64,000 bases of DNA from CANMUM01 sp965263365 (GCA_965263365.1 OZ253672.1:2170001-2234000), one strand, 5' to 3'; counted from the stretch's first letter, positions 44,923-54,176 are shown. The notes: generated by a model from the sequence alone, not told the origin. Numbers and translations: made by a program.

Positions 44923-44941
44923 AATTTGACAATTGCAAATT
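44923..44941. promoter_or_regulatory. Dyad in the GMC/LysR divergent promoter region
   Basis: AATTTG (44923-44928) and CAAATT (44936-44941) are perfect inverted arms around ACAATTG. Position between divergent genes, one of them LysR-type, fits an autoregulatory LysR site. Confidence 0.45.
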
Positions 44942-45017
44942 ATCGATTTGACGGCTGAGATATAAAAATATTTAATTGCTACAGAATTCATGGGTTTGTT
45001 TGAAGAGGAATAACAAC

Positions 45018-45917
45018 GTGTCCAAAGTTCCTCATATGAATTGGGTAAAAACTTTCGAGGCTGCCGCTCGGTTAAGAAGTTTTGCGGCTGCCGCTGAGGA
45101 ACTGAATTTGACCCCCGCTGCTGTTAGCCAACAGATTAAATTGCTTGAGCACCATTTGGGCGCGGCTCTTTTTTTGCGCTTACCTCATGGCGTTGTTTTA
45201 ACTGAGATTGGTCAGGCATATGCGCATCCTGTTCGCAAGTCCTTGGATGAAATTGCAGATGCCACCAAAAACATATTTGGAATTCAGCAGCGCGCGCGTA
45301 TTCGCATTCACGCTTCGGCAAGCTATGCCACCTATGTTTTGGCACCGCAGATTGCGAAGTTTCAATCCATGCAGCCAAATGTGGATATTCAATTCACGAC
45401 GGCAATTTGGACGGATAAATTTGCTGAAACTGATGTTGATATAGAGGTTCGGTTTGGTGATGGAAAATGGTCGGAAGGTTCAATCCATTCTCTTGGTGAA
45501 CGATATGCGCGTCTTTATTGTCATCCAGAATTTGCTGAAAGAATCGGCGCTGGCGCTAAATTTGAAGACTTTGCGAAGCATGCGGTTCGTATTATTGGAT
45601 CGGAATTAGACTGGCCTGCGATGGCATTGATGCATGGCGTGGAATTGCCAGCGCCTAACCGGTTTCTTGATACTGATAGTTCGATCACGGCACTTCAAAT
45701 TATTGCAGCGGGCGGCGGGGCGGCGGTTGTTGCTGAGTGGTTTGCAGAAAGTTACGTAAAGCAAAATTTACTTGTTTCGCCTCTTTCTCAACGCCTAAAA
45801 TTGGAGCGACGTTTTTATTTAATTGTTCACGAGCATGCGAGAAAAAAACCCTATGTGGACGAATTTTGTCGCTTCTTAAAGGAGACCGCGCGCGCTGAGA
45901 TTGATGATTTTGAATAG
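45018..45917 (+). CDS. LysR-family transcriptional regulator (GcvA-like)
   Basis: The 299-residue regulator has an N-terminal HTH (MNWVKTFEAAARLRSFAAAAE, then NLTPAAVSQQIKLLEHHLG) of the GcvA/AmpR subgroup and a periplasmic-binding-like effector domain. The start GTG at 45018 follows AGAGGA (45004-45009); ATG 45036 and an ORF start at 44976 are alternatives. It is divergent from the GMC operon and 51 bases before soxB, so it could regulate either unit. The GcvA subgroup often governs glycine or amino-acid metabolism, which would suit the sarcosine oxidase cluster. Confidence 0.87.
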   Translation: MSKVPHMNWVKTFEAAARLRSFAAAAEELNLTPAAVSQQIKLLEHHLGAALFLRLPHGVVLTEIGQAYAHPVRKSLDEIADATKNIFGIQQRARIRIHASASYATYVLAPQIAKFQSMQPNVDIQFTTAIWTDKFAETDVDIEVRFGDGKWSEGSIHSLGERYARLYCHPEFAERIGAGAKFEDFAKHAVRIIGSELDWPAMALMHGVELPAPNRFLDTDSSITALQIIAAGGGAAVVAEWFAESYVKQNLLVSPLSQRLKLERRFYLIVHEHARKKPYVDEFCRFLKETARAEIDDFE

Positions 45918-45968
45918 ACATTTTAAATTAAACCGAGTTAACCTATTAAACGAGAAGTGGTCTTGCGT

Positions 45969-47219
45969 ATGAAGTTTAATATTTGGAATCTTGTCAAAGA
46001 AGGGTTCAGCGGTAATAAAGGTTGGCAGCCGCATTGGCGGGATCCGGCTCCGAGAGATCGTTATGACGTCATTATTATTGGCGGTGGTGGGCATGGTCTG
46101 GCGACGGCCTATTATCTCGCAAAAAATCATGGCATCACGAATGTAGCGGTTTTGGAAAAAGGATATCTGGGCGGTGGCAATGTGGGGCGCAATACGACAA
46201 TTGTTCGGGCGAACTACCATCTTGATGGCAATAGTGAGTTTTATTCTCATTCTTTGAAGCTATGGCATAATTTAGAGCAAGAGCTAAATTATAATGTGAT
46301 GATGAGTGAACGCGGTGTCCTAAATTTATGTCATTCGGATGCTCAGTTTGATTTTTTTGCGCGCAGAGGAAATATGATCCGTGCGCAAGGCGATCATGCG
46401 CTTTTATGCGATCGGGGCATGGTGCGGGACCTAGTTCCGGACTTGAATTTTAAAGATGCGCGTTTTCCAATTTATGGCGGTCTGTATCAAGAAAACGCCG
46501 GCACTGCGCGCCATGATGCAGTGGCATGGGGATACGCACGAGGTGCAGATATGCGCGGAGTGGATTTAATCCAAAACTGCGAAGTGAAAGGCATGATTAT
46601 TGAAGATGGTGTAATCAAGGGCGTTGAGACCACACGCGGTCGCATTATGGCGAGTAAGGTTGGCATGGCGGTTGCGGGGCGAACGACCCAATTGGCGGAT
46701 ATGGCAGGTATGAGACTGCCAATTGAGAGCCATGTTTTGCAAGCCTTTGTTACAGAGGGGCTTAAGCCCATTCTAGATACGGTTGTGACTTTTGGTATGG
46801 GGCATTTTTATATTAGTCAGTCTGATAAAGGCGGTCTCGTATTTGGCGGTGATATTGATTTTTATAATTCCTATACAGCACGTGGAAATTTGCCTATGGT
46901 TGAGCATGTGATGGAGGCTGGCATGGCGATGTTTCCTGTCATTGGCCGCGCGCGCGTTTTGCGATCTTGGGGGGGTATCATGGATATGTCGATGGATGGT
47001 TCTCCCATTATTGACCGGACGCATATCGATGGACTCTTTTTGAATGGCGGTTGGTGCTATGGCGGTTTTAAGGCGACACCAGCGTCTGGATGGTGTTTTG
47101 CCCATTTAATTGCGACAGGGGCTCCAAGTGAGCACGCAACAAAATTGACATTGGATCGATTTCAAAAGGGCGCGGTTCTTGATGAAGAGGGTACGGGTGC
47201 ACGTCCGAATCGGCATTAG
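45969..47219 (+). CDS. soxB: Sarcosine oxidase subunit beta
   Basis: The beta subunit carries the flavin site where sarcosine is oxidised to glycine plus formaldehyde. The 416-residue protein has YDVIIIGGGGHGLATAYYL (FAD motif) near residue 35, NVGRNTTIVRANYHLD and NGGWCYGGFKATPASGW at the C-terminus, both typical of heterotetrameric SoxB. A GTG at 45957 is also in frame; the ATG at 45969 is preferred. It opens the operon soxB-GFA-PPAD-soxD-soxA-soxG. Confidence 0.93.
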   Translation: MKFNIWNLVKEGFSGNKGWQPHWRDPAPRDRYDVIIIGGGGHGLATAYYLAKNHGITNVAVLEKGYLGGGNVGRNTTIVRANYHLDGNSEFYSHSLKLWHNLEQELNYNVMMSERGVLNLCHSDAQFDFFARRGNMIRAQGDHALLCDRGMVRDLVPDLNFKDARFPIYGGLYQENAGTARHDAVAWGYARGADMRGVDLIQNCEVKGMIIEDGVIKGVETTRGRIMASKVGMAVAGRTTQLADMAGMRLPIESHVLQAFVTEGLKPILDTVVTFGMGHFYISQSDKGGLVFGGDIDFYNSYTARGNLPMVEHVMEAGMAMFPVIGRARVLRSWGGIMDMSMDGSPIIDRTHIDGLFLNGGWCYGGFKATPASGWCFAHLIATGAPSEHATKLTLDRFQKGAVLDEEGTGARPNRH

Positions 47220-47232
47220 TATGGAGAATGAG

Positions 47233-47607
47233 ATGATAAAAGGTGGTTGTTATTGCGGTCAGTTTCGGTTTGAGGTCACAGGAGAAATTCGTGAAGTCGT
47301 TTTTTGTCACTGTCGCGTATGTCAAAAAATCACTGGGAATTTTGTTGCAGCCTCGCAAGTTGATAATGATAATCTTACTTTTTCGGGAGAATTGAGTTGG
47401 TTTGAAAGCACTTCCGGTTTTGAGCGTTCGTTTTGTCCGACTTGTGGAAGCCAACTTTTCTGGCGCGACACGTCGGAAACAAAAACATCAATAATGGCCG
47501 GCGCTTTTGATGAAGATGTTGTGCTTAAGGGAGGTCGACATATTTGTTTAGATGAAAAACCTGATCACTATGCGGTTAACGAACACGACCGCGTAAACTG
47601 TGGCTGA
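47233..47607 (+). CDS. GFA family protein (glutathione-dependent formaldehyde-activating-like)
   Basis: The 124-residue zinc protein has the GFA cysteine pattern: GGCYCGQ at the N-terminus, VFCHCRVCQKITG near residue 32 and FCPTCGSQLFW near 75. In-frame ATGs exist at 47221 and 47233, and GGAG (47223-47226) supports 47233. Gfa-type proteins have been linked to condensation of formaldehyde with glutathione. Position between soxB and soxD, genes whose product releases formaldehyde, makes that role attractive here (inference). Many GFA proteins have no proven activity. Confidence 0.85.
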   Translation: MIKGGCYCGQFRFEVTGEIREVVFCHCRVCQKITGNFVAASQVDNDNLTFSGELSWFESTSGFERSFCPTCGSQLFWRDTSETKTSIMAGAFDEDVVLKGGRHICLDEKPDHYAVNEHDRVNCG

Positions 47608-47633
47608 GTGTTTAACGATTCAAGGAATGATTT

Positions 47634-48701
47634 GTGATTAATCGGCGCACATTTTTGACAACAACTCTGGCGACCACAGCGATGAAAATATATGGAGATT
47701 CGATGCCCCTGAATTTGCGAATACCTGCTGAAGAAGAACTTCATGACGGTTGTATTATGCAGTGGCCGGAGAATCGACAGGTTTATCGTGAAGGTGATTT
47801 TTTAGACCTTTTACAGCAAACTATTATCAAGGTCGCAAATGTAATTTCAGAATTTGAACCTGTGATGCTCGCAGCTCATAATGAGAAACATGAACAAATT
47901 TCTAGATCACTTTCATCGAGTGTAGAGCTTGTTCCGATCCAAACAGATGATCTTTGGGCACGTGATAGTGGTCCGACTTTTGCGTTTCGATCAAATCAGC
48001 CGGTTGTAACCCATTTTAATTTCAATGCTTGGGGCAATAAGCAACCTCATGAAAATGATCGGCAAGTTGCCAGAGCATTTGCAGACTATTTGGGCATTGA
48101 GTATTTTCCTGCCTCGGTTGTTGGGGAAGCGGGCGGCATTGAGTGGGACGGTTCGGCGACGTTAATGGCGCATGAAAGTTCGTGGGTGAATGACAACCGC
48201 AATCCAAGTTTGTCTAAAGCGCAAATCACCGAAAACTTGCTTGCTTTATATGGGGCTGAGGAACTGATATGGGCGCCTGGGCTGAGCGGAGAGGATATAA
48301 CTGATTATCACATTGATAGCTTGGCGAGATTTGTCGCCCCACGCGAGGCGCTGATTCAGTTGCCTTATGCTGATGGAAGCAATGATCCATGGATCACGGC
48401 GGCCTATGGGACTTTTGATGTGCTGCGATCAAAGGGCATAAAACTTCACGAAGTGGATGAGCCAACACGAACGCGGATTCATTCTCAAGATTTCGTCGCG
48501 TCTTATGTAAATTATTATTTAGCGAATGGAGCGGTCATCGGTGCGGAGTTTGGAGATCAGCAATCAGATCAAATGGCTTATGAACAGCTAAAGAAACTTT
48601 ATCCTGAGCGCGAAGTTATTTTGTTAAATGTTGATCCAATAGGTGAGGTCGGTGGCGGTATTCATTGTGCTACACAACAAATTCCAGAAGGTGTATTATG
48701 A
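47634..48701 (+). CDS. Agmatine deiminase family protein (PPAD) with Tat-like leader
   Basis: The 355-residue guanidine-modifying enzyme family member has DDLWARDSGPTF, EAGGIEWDGSATL, DYHIDSLARF and the catalytic Cys in GGGIHCATQQ (about residue 345), the full agmatine-deiminase active-site set. The start is GTG at 47634 with AAGGAA six bases upstream. The extra N-terminus NRRTFLTTTLATTA resembles a twin-arginine or export leader that cytoplasmic AguA lacks; MPLNL at residue 24 would be the usual AguA start. It sits inside the sox operon and its stop overlaps the soxD start (ATGA), so it is made together with sarcosine oxidase. Substrate could be agmatine or another guanidino compound. Confidence 0.85.
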   Translation: MINRRTFLTTTLATTAMKIYGDSMPLNLRIPAEEELHDGCIMQWPENRQVYREGDFLDLLQQTIIKVANVISEFEPVMLAAHNEKHEQISRSLSSSVELVPIQTDDLWARDSGPTFAFRSNQPVVTHFNFNAWGNKQPHENDRQVARAFADYLGIEYFPASVVGEAGGIEWDGSATLMAHESSWVNDNRNPSLSKAQITENLLALYGAEELIWAPGLSGEDITDYHIDSLARFVAPREALIQLPYADGSNDPWITAAYGTFDVLRSKGIKLHEVDEPTRTRIHSQDFVASYVNYYLANGAVIGAEFGDQQSDQMAYEQLKKLYPEREVILLNVDPIGEVGGGIHCATQQIPEGVL

Positions 48702-48991
48702 TCATTAAATGTCCGATTTGCGGTGAGCGTGACATGCGTGAATTTCATTATTTGGGTTCTGATAAGCTTTTGGATCGTCCAACAGTAATTGATCCAAGAA
48801 ATCCAGAAAATGACGATGATCAGGCGCGATTTCATGACTATCTCCATATTCGCGACAATGTAGAAGGTGCCAATGGTGAGCTTTGGTCGCATGAGTTTGG
48901 GTGCCGTGCATGGCTTCAAGTGGTTCGGGATACGCGAACTCATGATATATTGAGCGTGAATTTGGCCGCAAAGGGAGGCGACCATGAGTGA
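48698..48991 (+). CDS. soxD: Sarcosine oxidase subunit delta
   Basis: The 97-residue zinc subunit of heterotetrameric sarcosine oxidase starts MIIKCPICGERDMREFHY (zinc Cys 5 and 8) and has DNVEGANGELWSHEFGCRAW later, as in the family. Its ATG overlaps the stop of the PPAD gene and its 3' end overlaps soxA by eight bases. Confidence 0.92.
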   Translation: MIIKCPICGERDMREFHYLGSDKLLDRPTVIDPRNPENDDDQARFHDYLHIRDNVEGANGELWSHEFGCRAWLQVVRDTRTHDILSVNLAAKGGDHE

Positions 48992-51899
48992 GCGCATTGG
49001 AGACCCTTTGGTTGACCTTTCACATGAACTAAATTTCCGTTTCGACGGTAAAAATTATATAGGGTATTCGGGAGATACTTTGGCGTCCGCACTCCTGTCG
49101 AACGGTGTTAAGCTTTTTGGTCGGTCGTTTAAATACCATCGCCCGCGTGGAATTATTTCAGATGGTTTTGAAGAGCCAAATGCGCTTTTTGAGATTGGGG
49201 TTGGCAGTGAAAAAAGCCCCAATATACGTGCAACAGAGCAAGAGATTTTTGACGGCTTGCAGGCTCAATCTCAAAATAGATTTCCTTCGCTGCGTTATGA
49301 TTTGATGTCAATAAATGATTATTTGTCTCCATTTTTGGGCGCAGGGTTTTATTATAAAACATTTATGTGGCCACGCGCTTTTTGGGAAAAAGTATATGAA
49401 CCATTTATCCGCAGATCAGCGGGCTTAGGGAAACTTTCTGGAGAAGAAGATCGGGCACATTATGACCGCGGGTTTCGGTTTTGTGACTTGCTGATCATTG
49501 GGTCTGGGCTTGGGGGGCTGAGTGCAGCACTGCATGCAGGGCGCGCGGGACTAGATGTGATTATTTGCGAAGCTGACTTTGAAATGGGCGGGCGGTTAAT
49601 CAGGGAACAATCACATATTGACGGTGTGGCAGCAAGGGCATGGCGTCGTGATTTAATCCAGCAATTGAGTGGTTTTGAGAACGTGCGGATTATGAAGCGT
49701 TCTGTGGTTACGGGCACCTTTGATGGTGGAATTTATGCCGTTCACGAACGCGTTAGTGATCATCTTGCAGATCGGGGGCACCTTCCGAGACAGACATTTT
49801 GGCGCATTCGTGCGCGCCGCGCAATTCTTGCCGGGGGCGCAACGGAACGTCCCGTCGCGTTTCCAAATAATGACCGGCCGGGTATTATGCTTGCAGGATC
49901 AGTGCGATCTTATGCAAATCGATTTGGAGTCATACCTGGTGAACGCGTAGTAATTTTTACGAATAATGATGATGGCTGGAAAACAGCCTATGATTTAGTT
50001 GAACTGGGCGTCACCCCACATTTGGTTATAGATAGTCGCGATGAGAGCGATCATGACGGGCCATTTGATATCATCCGCGGACGCAAGGTTGTTGGGACAT
50101 TCGGTCGTATAGGATTGCGCGAAATTCAACTTGATGATGGCCAAAGAATTGGGTGCGATATTTTAGCAGTTTCGGGCGGCTGGAACCCAAACTTGCATTT
50201 GACATCGCATAAAGGCGCAAAACCAATTTGGGATGAGAAAATTGCCGCTTTTGTGCCTGAGATTGGTGCGGTTGAGGGTTTATGGGCGATTGGGGGTGCG
50301 AGTGGTGAATTTGATGATGATCGCATACGTCAAGATGCTGAAGATGCTGTTTCGGCGATTTCTGGCAAAGCTCGCAAGCAACGTCGCACTCAAAATGAAT
50401 CAGAAAATAGCTATAAAATATCGCCGTTGTGGGCTGTCAAAGGGAAGGGGCGGGCGTGGTTGGATTTTCAAAATGATGTGACCGTAAAAGACGTCGCTCA
50501 AGCCTATCAAGAGAATTTTCGTTCGGTCGAGCATATGAAGCGATACACGACCCTTGGCATGGCGACGGATCAAGGTAAGACGAGCAATGTAAACGCGATT
50601 GGAGTAATGGCTTCATTAACCGCAAGCTCAATTGAGGACACAGGCACGACAACATTCCGACCACCTTATCACCCAATTCCAATCGCCTCGATAGGGGCAG
50701 GCGGTGTCGGGAAAGATTTTCAACCCCAGCGTTTTACGGTTTCTCATGAATTTGGATTTGAACGTGGTGCACCGGTTATTGAAGCCGGCCTTTGGTATAG
50801 GTCGAGCTATTTCCCCCAAAAAGGAGATAAGCACTGGCGAGAATCATGTGATCGAGAAGTGAATTTTGTCCGTAAATTTGTCGGTATTTGTGATGTGTCG
50901 ACGCTTGGAAAAATTGAAATTTGTGGGCCAGATGCGGCTACGTTTTTAGATTTTGTTTATACAAATACAATGTCGACCCTTAAGGTTGGAAAAGTACGCT
51001 ATGGTTTGATGTCGCGTGAAGATGGAATGGTTATGGATGATGGAACTTGCGCACGTCTATCTGAGGATCGTTTTGTCATCACGACAACGACGGCGGCTGC
51101 GGGCGAAGTTATGCTTCATCTCGAGTTTGTTCAGCAATGCTTATGTGCGTATTTAGACGTACAGATGATTTCTATTACAGATGCGCGAGCGCAATTTGCT
51201 GTCGCCGGTCCGCTTTCGCGCGCGTTACTTGAGGCCGCATTCAGTTTCGATTTTTCAAATGACAATTTGCCATTTATGGGCACAATTCCCGTAAATATTT
51301 CAGGCGTGTCCGCGCGCGTGTATCGCATCAGTTTTTCGGGAGAACTGGGGTATGAAATTTCAGTGCCGCGCGCATATGGTGCATCGCTTTTTGAGGTATT
51401 GGTTGAACGTGCCGAGGCGCTCGGGGGGGGCGTTTATGGCATGGAAGCATTGAATGTTTTACGTATCGAAAAAGGATTTATTACGCATAATGAAATTCAT
51501 GGACGGGTAACAGCGAGCGATATTGGTCTTGGCGAAATGGTTGCCAAAGGCAAAGATTCTTTTGGTAAGGTAATGGCTTCTCGACCGTCACTATTAGAGA
51601 GATCGCGCGAACAGCTTGTGGGTCTTAAACCTGTCGGTGCGGTTCAAAAATTACTCGCAGGCTCGATTGCCATTGAAGTGGGCGAAGATCCAATTCGTCC
51701 AAATGTACAGGGGTATTTGACTTCGGTTTGTTATTCTCCGACGCTAGAAAAGATGATTGGATTAGGTTTTGTTAAAAATGGCCATTCGCGTATAGGAGAT
51801 AAGATTCGCATGGTTGATTTGGTTCGTGATTTTGATACTTTGTGCGAAATTTGCGATCCGGTGTTTTATGATAAAGACGGGGAGCGGATGCGTGGTTGA
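48984..51899 (+). CDS. soxA: Sarcosine oxidase subunit alpha
   Basis: The 971-residue subunit has an N-terminal 2Fe-2S-ferredoxin-like domain (FRFDGKNYIGYSGDTLASALLSNG), then a FAD/NAD-binding domain (LLIIGSGLGGLSAALHAGRA near residue 170, IRARRAILAGGATERP). A C-terminal aminomethyltransferase (GcvT-like) domain (about 590-960) binds tetrahydrofolate and captures the methylene group as 5,10-methylene-THF. Length agrees with the family. Its 5' end overlaps soxD and its 3' end overlaps soxG. Confidence 0.94.
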   Translation: MSERIGDPLVDLSHELNFRFDGKNYIGYSGDTLASALLSNGVKLFGRSFKYHRPRGIISDGFEEPNALFEIGVGSEKSPNIRATEQEIFDGLQAQSQNRFPSLRYDLMSINDYLSPFLGAGFYYKTFMWPRAFWEKVYEPFIRRSAGLGKLSGEEDRAHYDRGFRFCDLLIIGSGLGGLSAALHAGRAGLDVIICEADFEMGGRLIREQSHIDGVAARAWRRDLIQQLSGFENVRIMKRSVVTGTFDGGIYAVHERVSDHLADRGHLPRQTFWRIRARRAILAGGATERPVAFPNNDRPGIMLAGSVRSYANRFGVIPGERVVIFTNNDDGWKTAYDLVELGVTPHLVIDSRDESDHDGPFDIIRGRKVVGTFGRIGLREIQLDDGQRIGCDILAVSGGWNPNLHLTSHKGAKPIWDEKIAAFVPEIGAVEGLWAIGGASGEFDDDRIRQDAEDAVSAISGKARKQRRTQNESENSYKISPLWAVKGKGRAWLDFQNDVTVKDVAQAYQENFRSVEHMKRYTTLGMATDQGKTSNVNAIGVMASLTASSIEDTGTTTFRPPYHPIPIASIGAGGVGKDFQPQRFTVSHEFGFERGAPVIEAGLWYRSSYFPQKGDKHWRESCDREVNFVRKFVGICDVSTLGKIEICGPDAATFLDFVYTNTMSTLKVGKVRYGLMSREDGMVMDDGTCARLSEDRFVITTTTAAAGEVMLHLEFVQQCLCAYLDVQMISITDARAQFAVAGPLSRALLEAAFSFDFSNDNLPFMGTIPVNISGVSARVYRISFSGELGYEISVPRAYGASLFEVLVERAEALGGGVYGMEALNVLRIEKGFITHNEIHGRVTASDIGLGEMVAKGKDSFGKVMASRPSLLERSREQLVGLKPVGAVQKLLAGSIAIEVGEDPIRPNVQGYLTSVCYSPTLEKMIGLGFVKNGHSRIGDKIRMVDLVRDFDTLCEICDPVFYDKDGERMRG

Positions 51900-52422
51900 T
51901 TTGATATTGAAACCTGAAAGAACAATCAAAACCCTGCCGGTGAAAATTGGCAGTCTTAGCCTTAACGATGTGACACCAGAATTAATAACTGCAGTGATGT
52001 TGCGCAAAAAGGGTTTGAAAAATTGCCAAAAAGACTTGGGCACTTGGGTCGAGCCAGGTGAAGTTAAAGATTCTCGATACGGAAAGTTAGTTTGGTCAGG
52101 ATATAAACAGGCGTTTTTGTTTGGAGAATGCAATCATATTGAGGGAGCAGATTGCGTGGACTTATCAGGGGGTTGGGTCTTTTTTGAACTTGAGGGCTCA
52201 AATAGATATGAGGTTATGGAACGGTTAACGCCGCTGAACTTAAGAGATAGCGATCATCAAGCGCCTCGTGCTTACCGATCAAAGTTAGGGCATATGATGG
52301 CCCTCATTATTGTGGAAGAAGCCATAATTCAAATTGGGGTTATGTCTAGTTTTGCCGTAAGTGCGGAATATGAAATTCGAGAAGCTATGAAGTCAGTTTC
52401 TGCAATTCATTCTGAAATTTAA
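51892..52422 (+). CDS. soxG: Sarcosine oxidase subunit gamma
   Basis: The 176-residue small subunit folds like a GcvT fragment and completes the oxidase. GTG at 51892 overlaps the soxA stop by eight bases and has GGGGAG six bases upstream; ATG 51868 in the same frame is the alternative. Sequence similarity to the family is modest (GGWVFFELEGSNRYEVMERLTPLNL block) and much rests on position. The gene ends at a strong terminator. Confidence 0.8.
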   Translation: MVDLILKPERTIKTLPVKIGSLSLNDVTPELITAVMLRKKGLKNCQKDLGTWVEPGEVKDSRYGKLVWSGYKQAFLFGECNHIEGADCVDLSGGWVFFELEGSNRYEVMERLTPLNLRDSDHQAPRAYRSKLGHMMALIIVEEAIIQIGVMSSFAVSAEYEIREAMKSVSAIHSEI

Positions 52423-52450
52423 AAAAAGCGCCCAAATCGGGCGCTTTTTT
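52422..52450. terminator. Bidirectional intrinsic terminator between soxG and sat/cysC
   Basis: GCGCCC (52428-52433) pairs with GGGCGC (52439-52444) around AAATC, flanked by an A run on the left and a T run on the right. It can serve both the rightward sox operon and the leftward sat/cysC gene. Confidence 0.9.
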
Positions 52451-52472
52451 AAATTTGAAAATATGTTTGAGA

Positions 52473-54176
52473 TTAGCCTTTAATGAGTCCCATTTGCTCA
52501 AGTTTCAAAATGACTTGATGCGCACAATTATCAACATCAACATTTTCAGTCTCAACACGAAGTTCTGGAGTATCAGGGGCTTCATATGGATCTGATATTC
52601 CTGTAAATTCCTTGATTTTTCCCTCGCGCGCGAGTTTATAAAGGCCTTTGCGATCTCTGCGTTCGCATTCTTCGACACTTGTCGCAACATGAACTTCACA
52701 GAATGCACCATAAGATTCGATCATTTCTCGAACTGCGGCGCGTGTTAGCGTATAAGGTGCGATTGGTGCACAAATTGCAATGCCACCATTTTTTGTGATC
52801 TCAGAGGCAACATAGCCAATTCGACGGATGTTTATGTCACGGTGTTCTTTCGAAAAGCCAAGCTCACTTGAAAGATGTTTACGCACAACATCGCCGTCTA
52901 GCAATGTAACGGGACGACCGCCCATTTCCATCAATTTTACCATTAGTGCGTTCGCGATTGTCGATTTTCCTGAGCCGGAAAGACCGGTGAAAAATACAGT
53001 AAAACCTTGTTGAGCGCGCGGCGGACGTGTTTTGCGTAGCTCTTTTACAACTTGCGGGAAAGAAAACCATTCTGGGATATCTAGACCCTCGCTTAGACGT
53101 CTGCGAAGCTCGGTGCCTGAAATATTCAAAACGGTAGCGCCTTTTTCGACCTCGTCTGCCGGTTCGTATTGTGCGCGTTCTTGAACATAAACCATATGTT
53201 TGAAATCAACCATTTCGACGCCGATCTCTTCTTGATGAGTGCGGAATAACTCTTGCGCGTCATAGGGGCCGTAAAAATCTTCGCCTTGAGAATTTTTACC
53301 AGGTCCGGCGTGATCGCGGCCAACAATCATATGAGTGCAGCCATGATTGCGGCGAATGATTCCGTGCCAAACGGCCTCTCTTGGTCCCGCCATACGCATT
53401 GCAAGGTTGAGCAAACTCATTGTTGTCGTTGAGGGTGGATATTGATCCAAAACGGCTTCATAGCAACGAACGCGCGTGAAATGATCAATATCACCCGGTT
53501 TTGTGAGGCCAACGACCGGATGAATTAAAAGGTTAGCTTGTACTTCGCGCGCGGCACGAAATGTAAGCTCTTGATGTGCACGGTGAAGTGGATTTCGGGT
53601 TTGGAAGGCCACGACTTTGCGCCACCCGAGCTTACGAAAATAGGCGCGGAGTTCGTTGGGAGTGTCTCTTCTGGCTTTGAAATCATAATGAATAGGCGCT
53701 TGAATCCCAGTAATCGATCCGCCAAGATTAACAGGCCCAGCTTGATTATAAAGATAATTTACAGCCGGATGCGCTTGGTCATCAGCACCGTATACCTTTT
53801 CGGCTTCCTTTTTCTTATCGGGTTCGTAAATGCTTGAAACTGAGAGAATGGCTAATATGACGCCTTCAGGATCACGAAGGGCAATGTCTTGGCCATCTTC
53901 AATAGCATTCGCAAAATCTTGGCTTACATCTAGCGTAATTGGCATTGGCCACAAACGACCATCGGCAAGGCGCATGTTTTCAACAACGCTGTTATAGTCT
54001 TTTTCTGTTAAGAATCCAGTGAGTGGGTTAAAACCACCATTCATGAGCAGTTCGAGATCACACATTTGGCGCGGCGTAAGATCCCAACTTGGAAGATCTG
54101 CAGCTTCAAGTTTTAGTTTTTGAGCACTATCAGGTGAAACATATAGCTCAGGAATTGGATTCATATCGGGTGACAT
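52473..54176 (-). CDS. Bifunctional sulfate adenylyltransferase/adenylylsulfate kinase
   Basis: One 567-residue polypeptide activates sulfate to APS and then to PAPS. The N-terminal ATP sulfurylase (about residues 1-370) has the archaeal/fungal-type motifs QTRNPLHRAH and GRDHAGPG, unlike the CysDN enzyme. The C-terminal APS kinase (about 385-560) has Walker A FTGLSGSGKST and DGDVVRKHLS. The order sulfurylase-kinase with an intact kinase P-loop suggests both activities. No cysDN, cysH or cysIJ gene is in the window. The role is assimilatory sulfate activation or PAPS supply. Confidence 0.92.
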   Translation of the reverse strand: MSPDMNPIPELYVSPDSAQKLKLEAADLPSWDLTPRQMCDLELLMNGGFNPLTGFLTEKDYNSVVENMRLADGRLWPMPITLDVSQDFANAIEDGQDIALRDPEGVILAILSVSSIYEPDKKKEAEKVYGADDQAHPAVNYLYNQAGPVNLGGSITGIQAPIHYDFKARRDTPNELRAYFRKLGWRKVVAFQTRNPLHRAHQELTFRAAREVQANLLIHPVVGLTKPGDIDHFTRVRCYEAVLDQYPPSTTTMSLLNLAMRMAGPREAVWHGIIRRNHGCTHMIVGRDHAGPGKNSQGEDFYGPYDAQELFRTHQEEIGVEMVDFKHMVYVQERAQYEPADEVEKGATVLNISGTELRRRLSEGLDIPEWFSFPQVVKELRKTRPPRAQQGFTVFFTGLSGSGKSTIANALMVKLMEMGGRPVTLLDGDVVRKHLSSELGFSKEHRDINIRRIGYVASEITKNGGIAICAPIAPYTLTRAAVREMIESYGAFCEVHVATSVEECERRDRKGLYKLAREGKIKEFTGISDPYEAPDTPELRVETENVDVDNCAHQVILKLEQMGLIKG

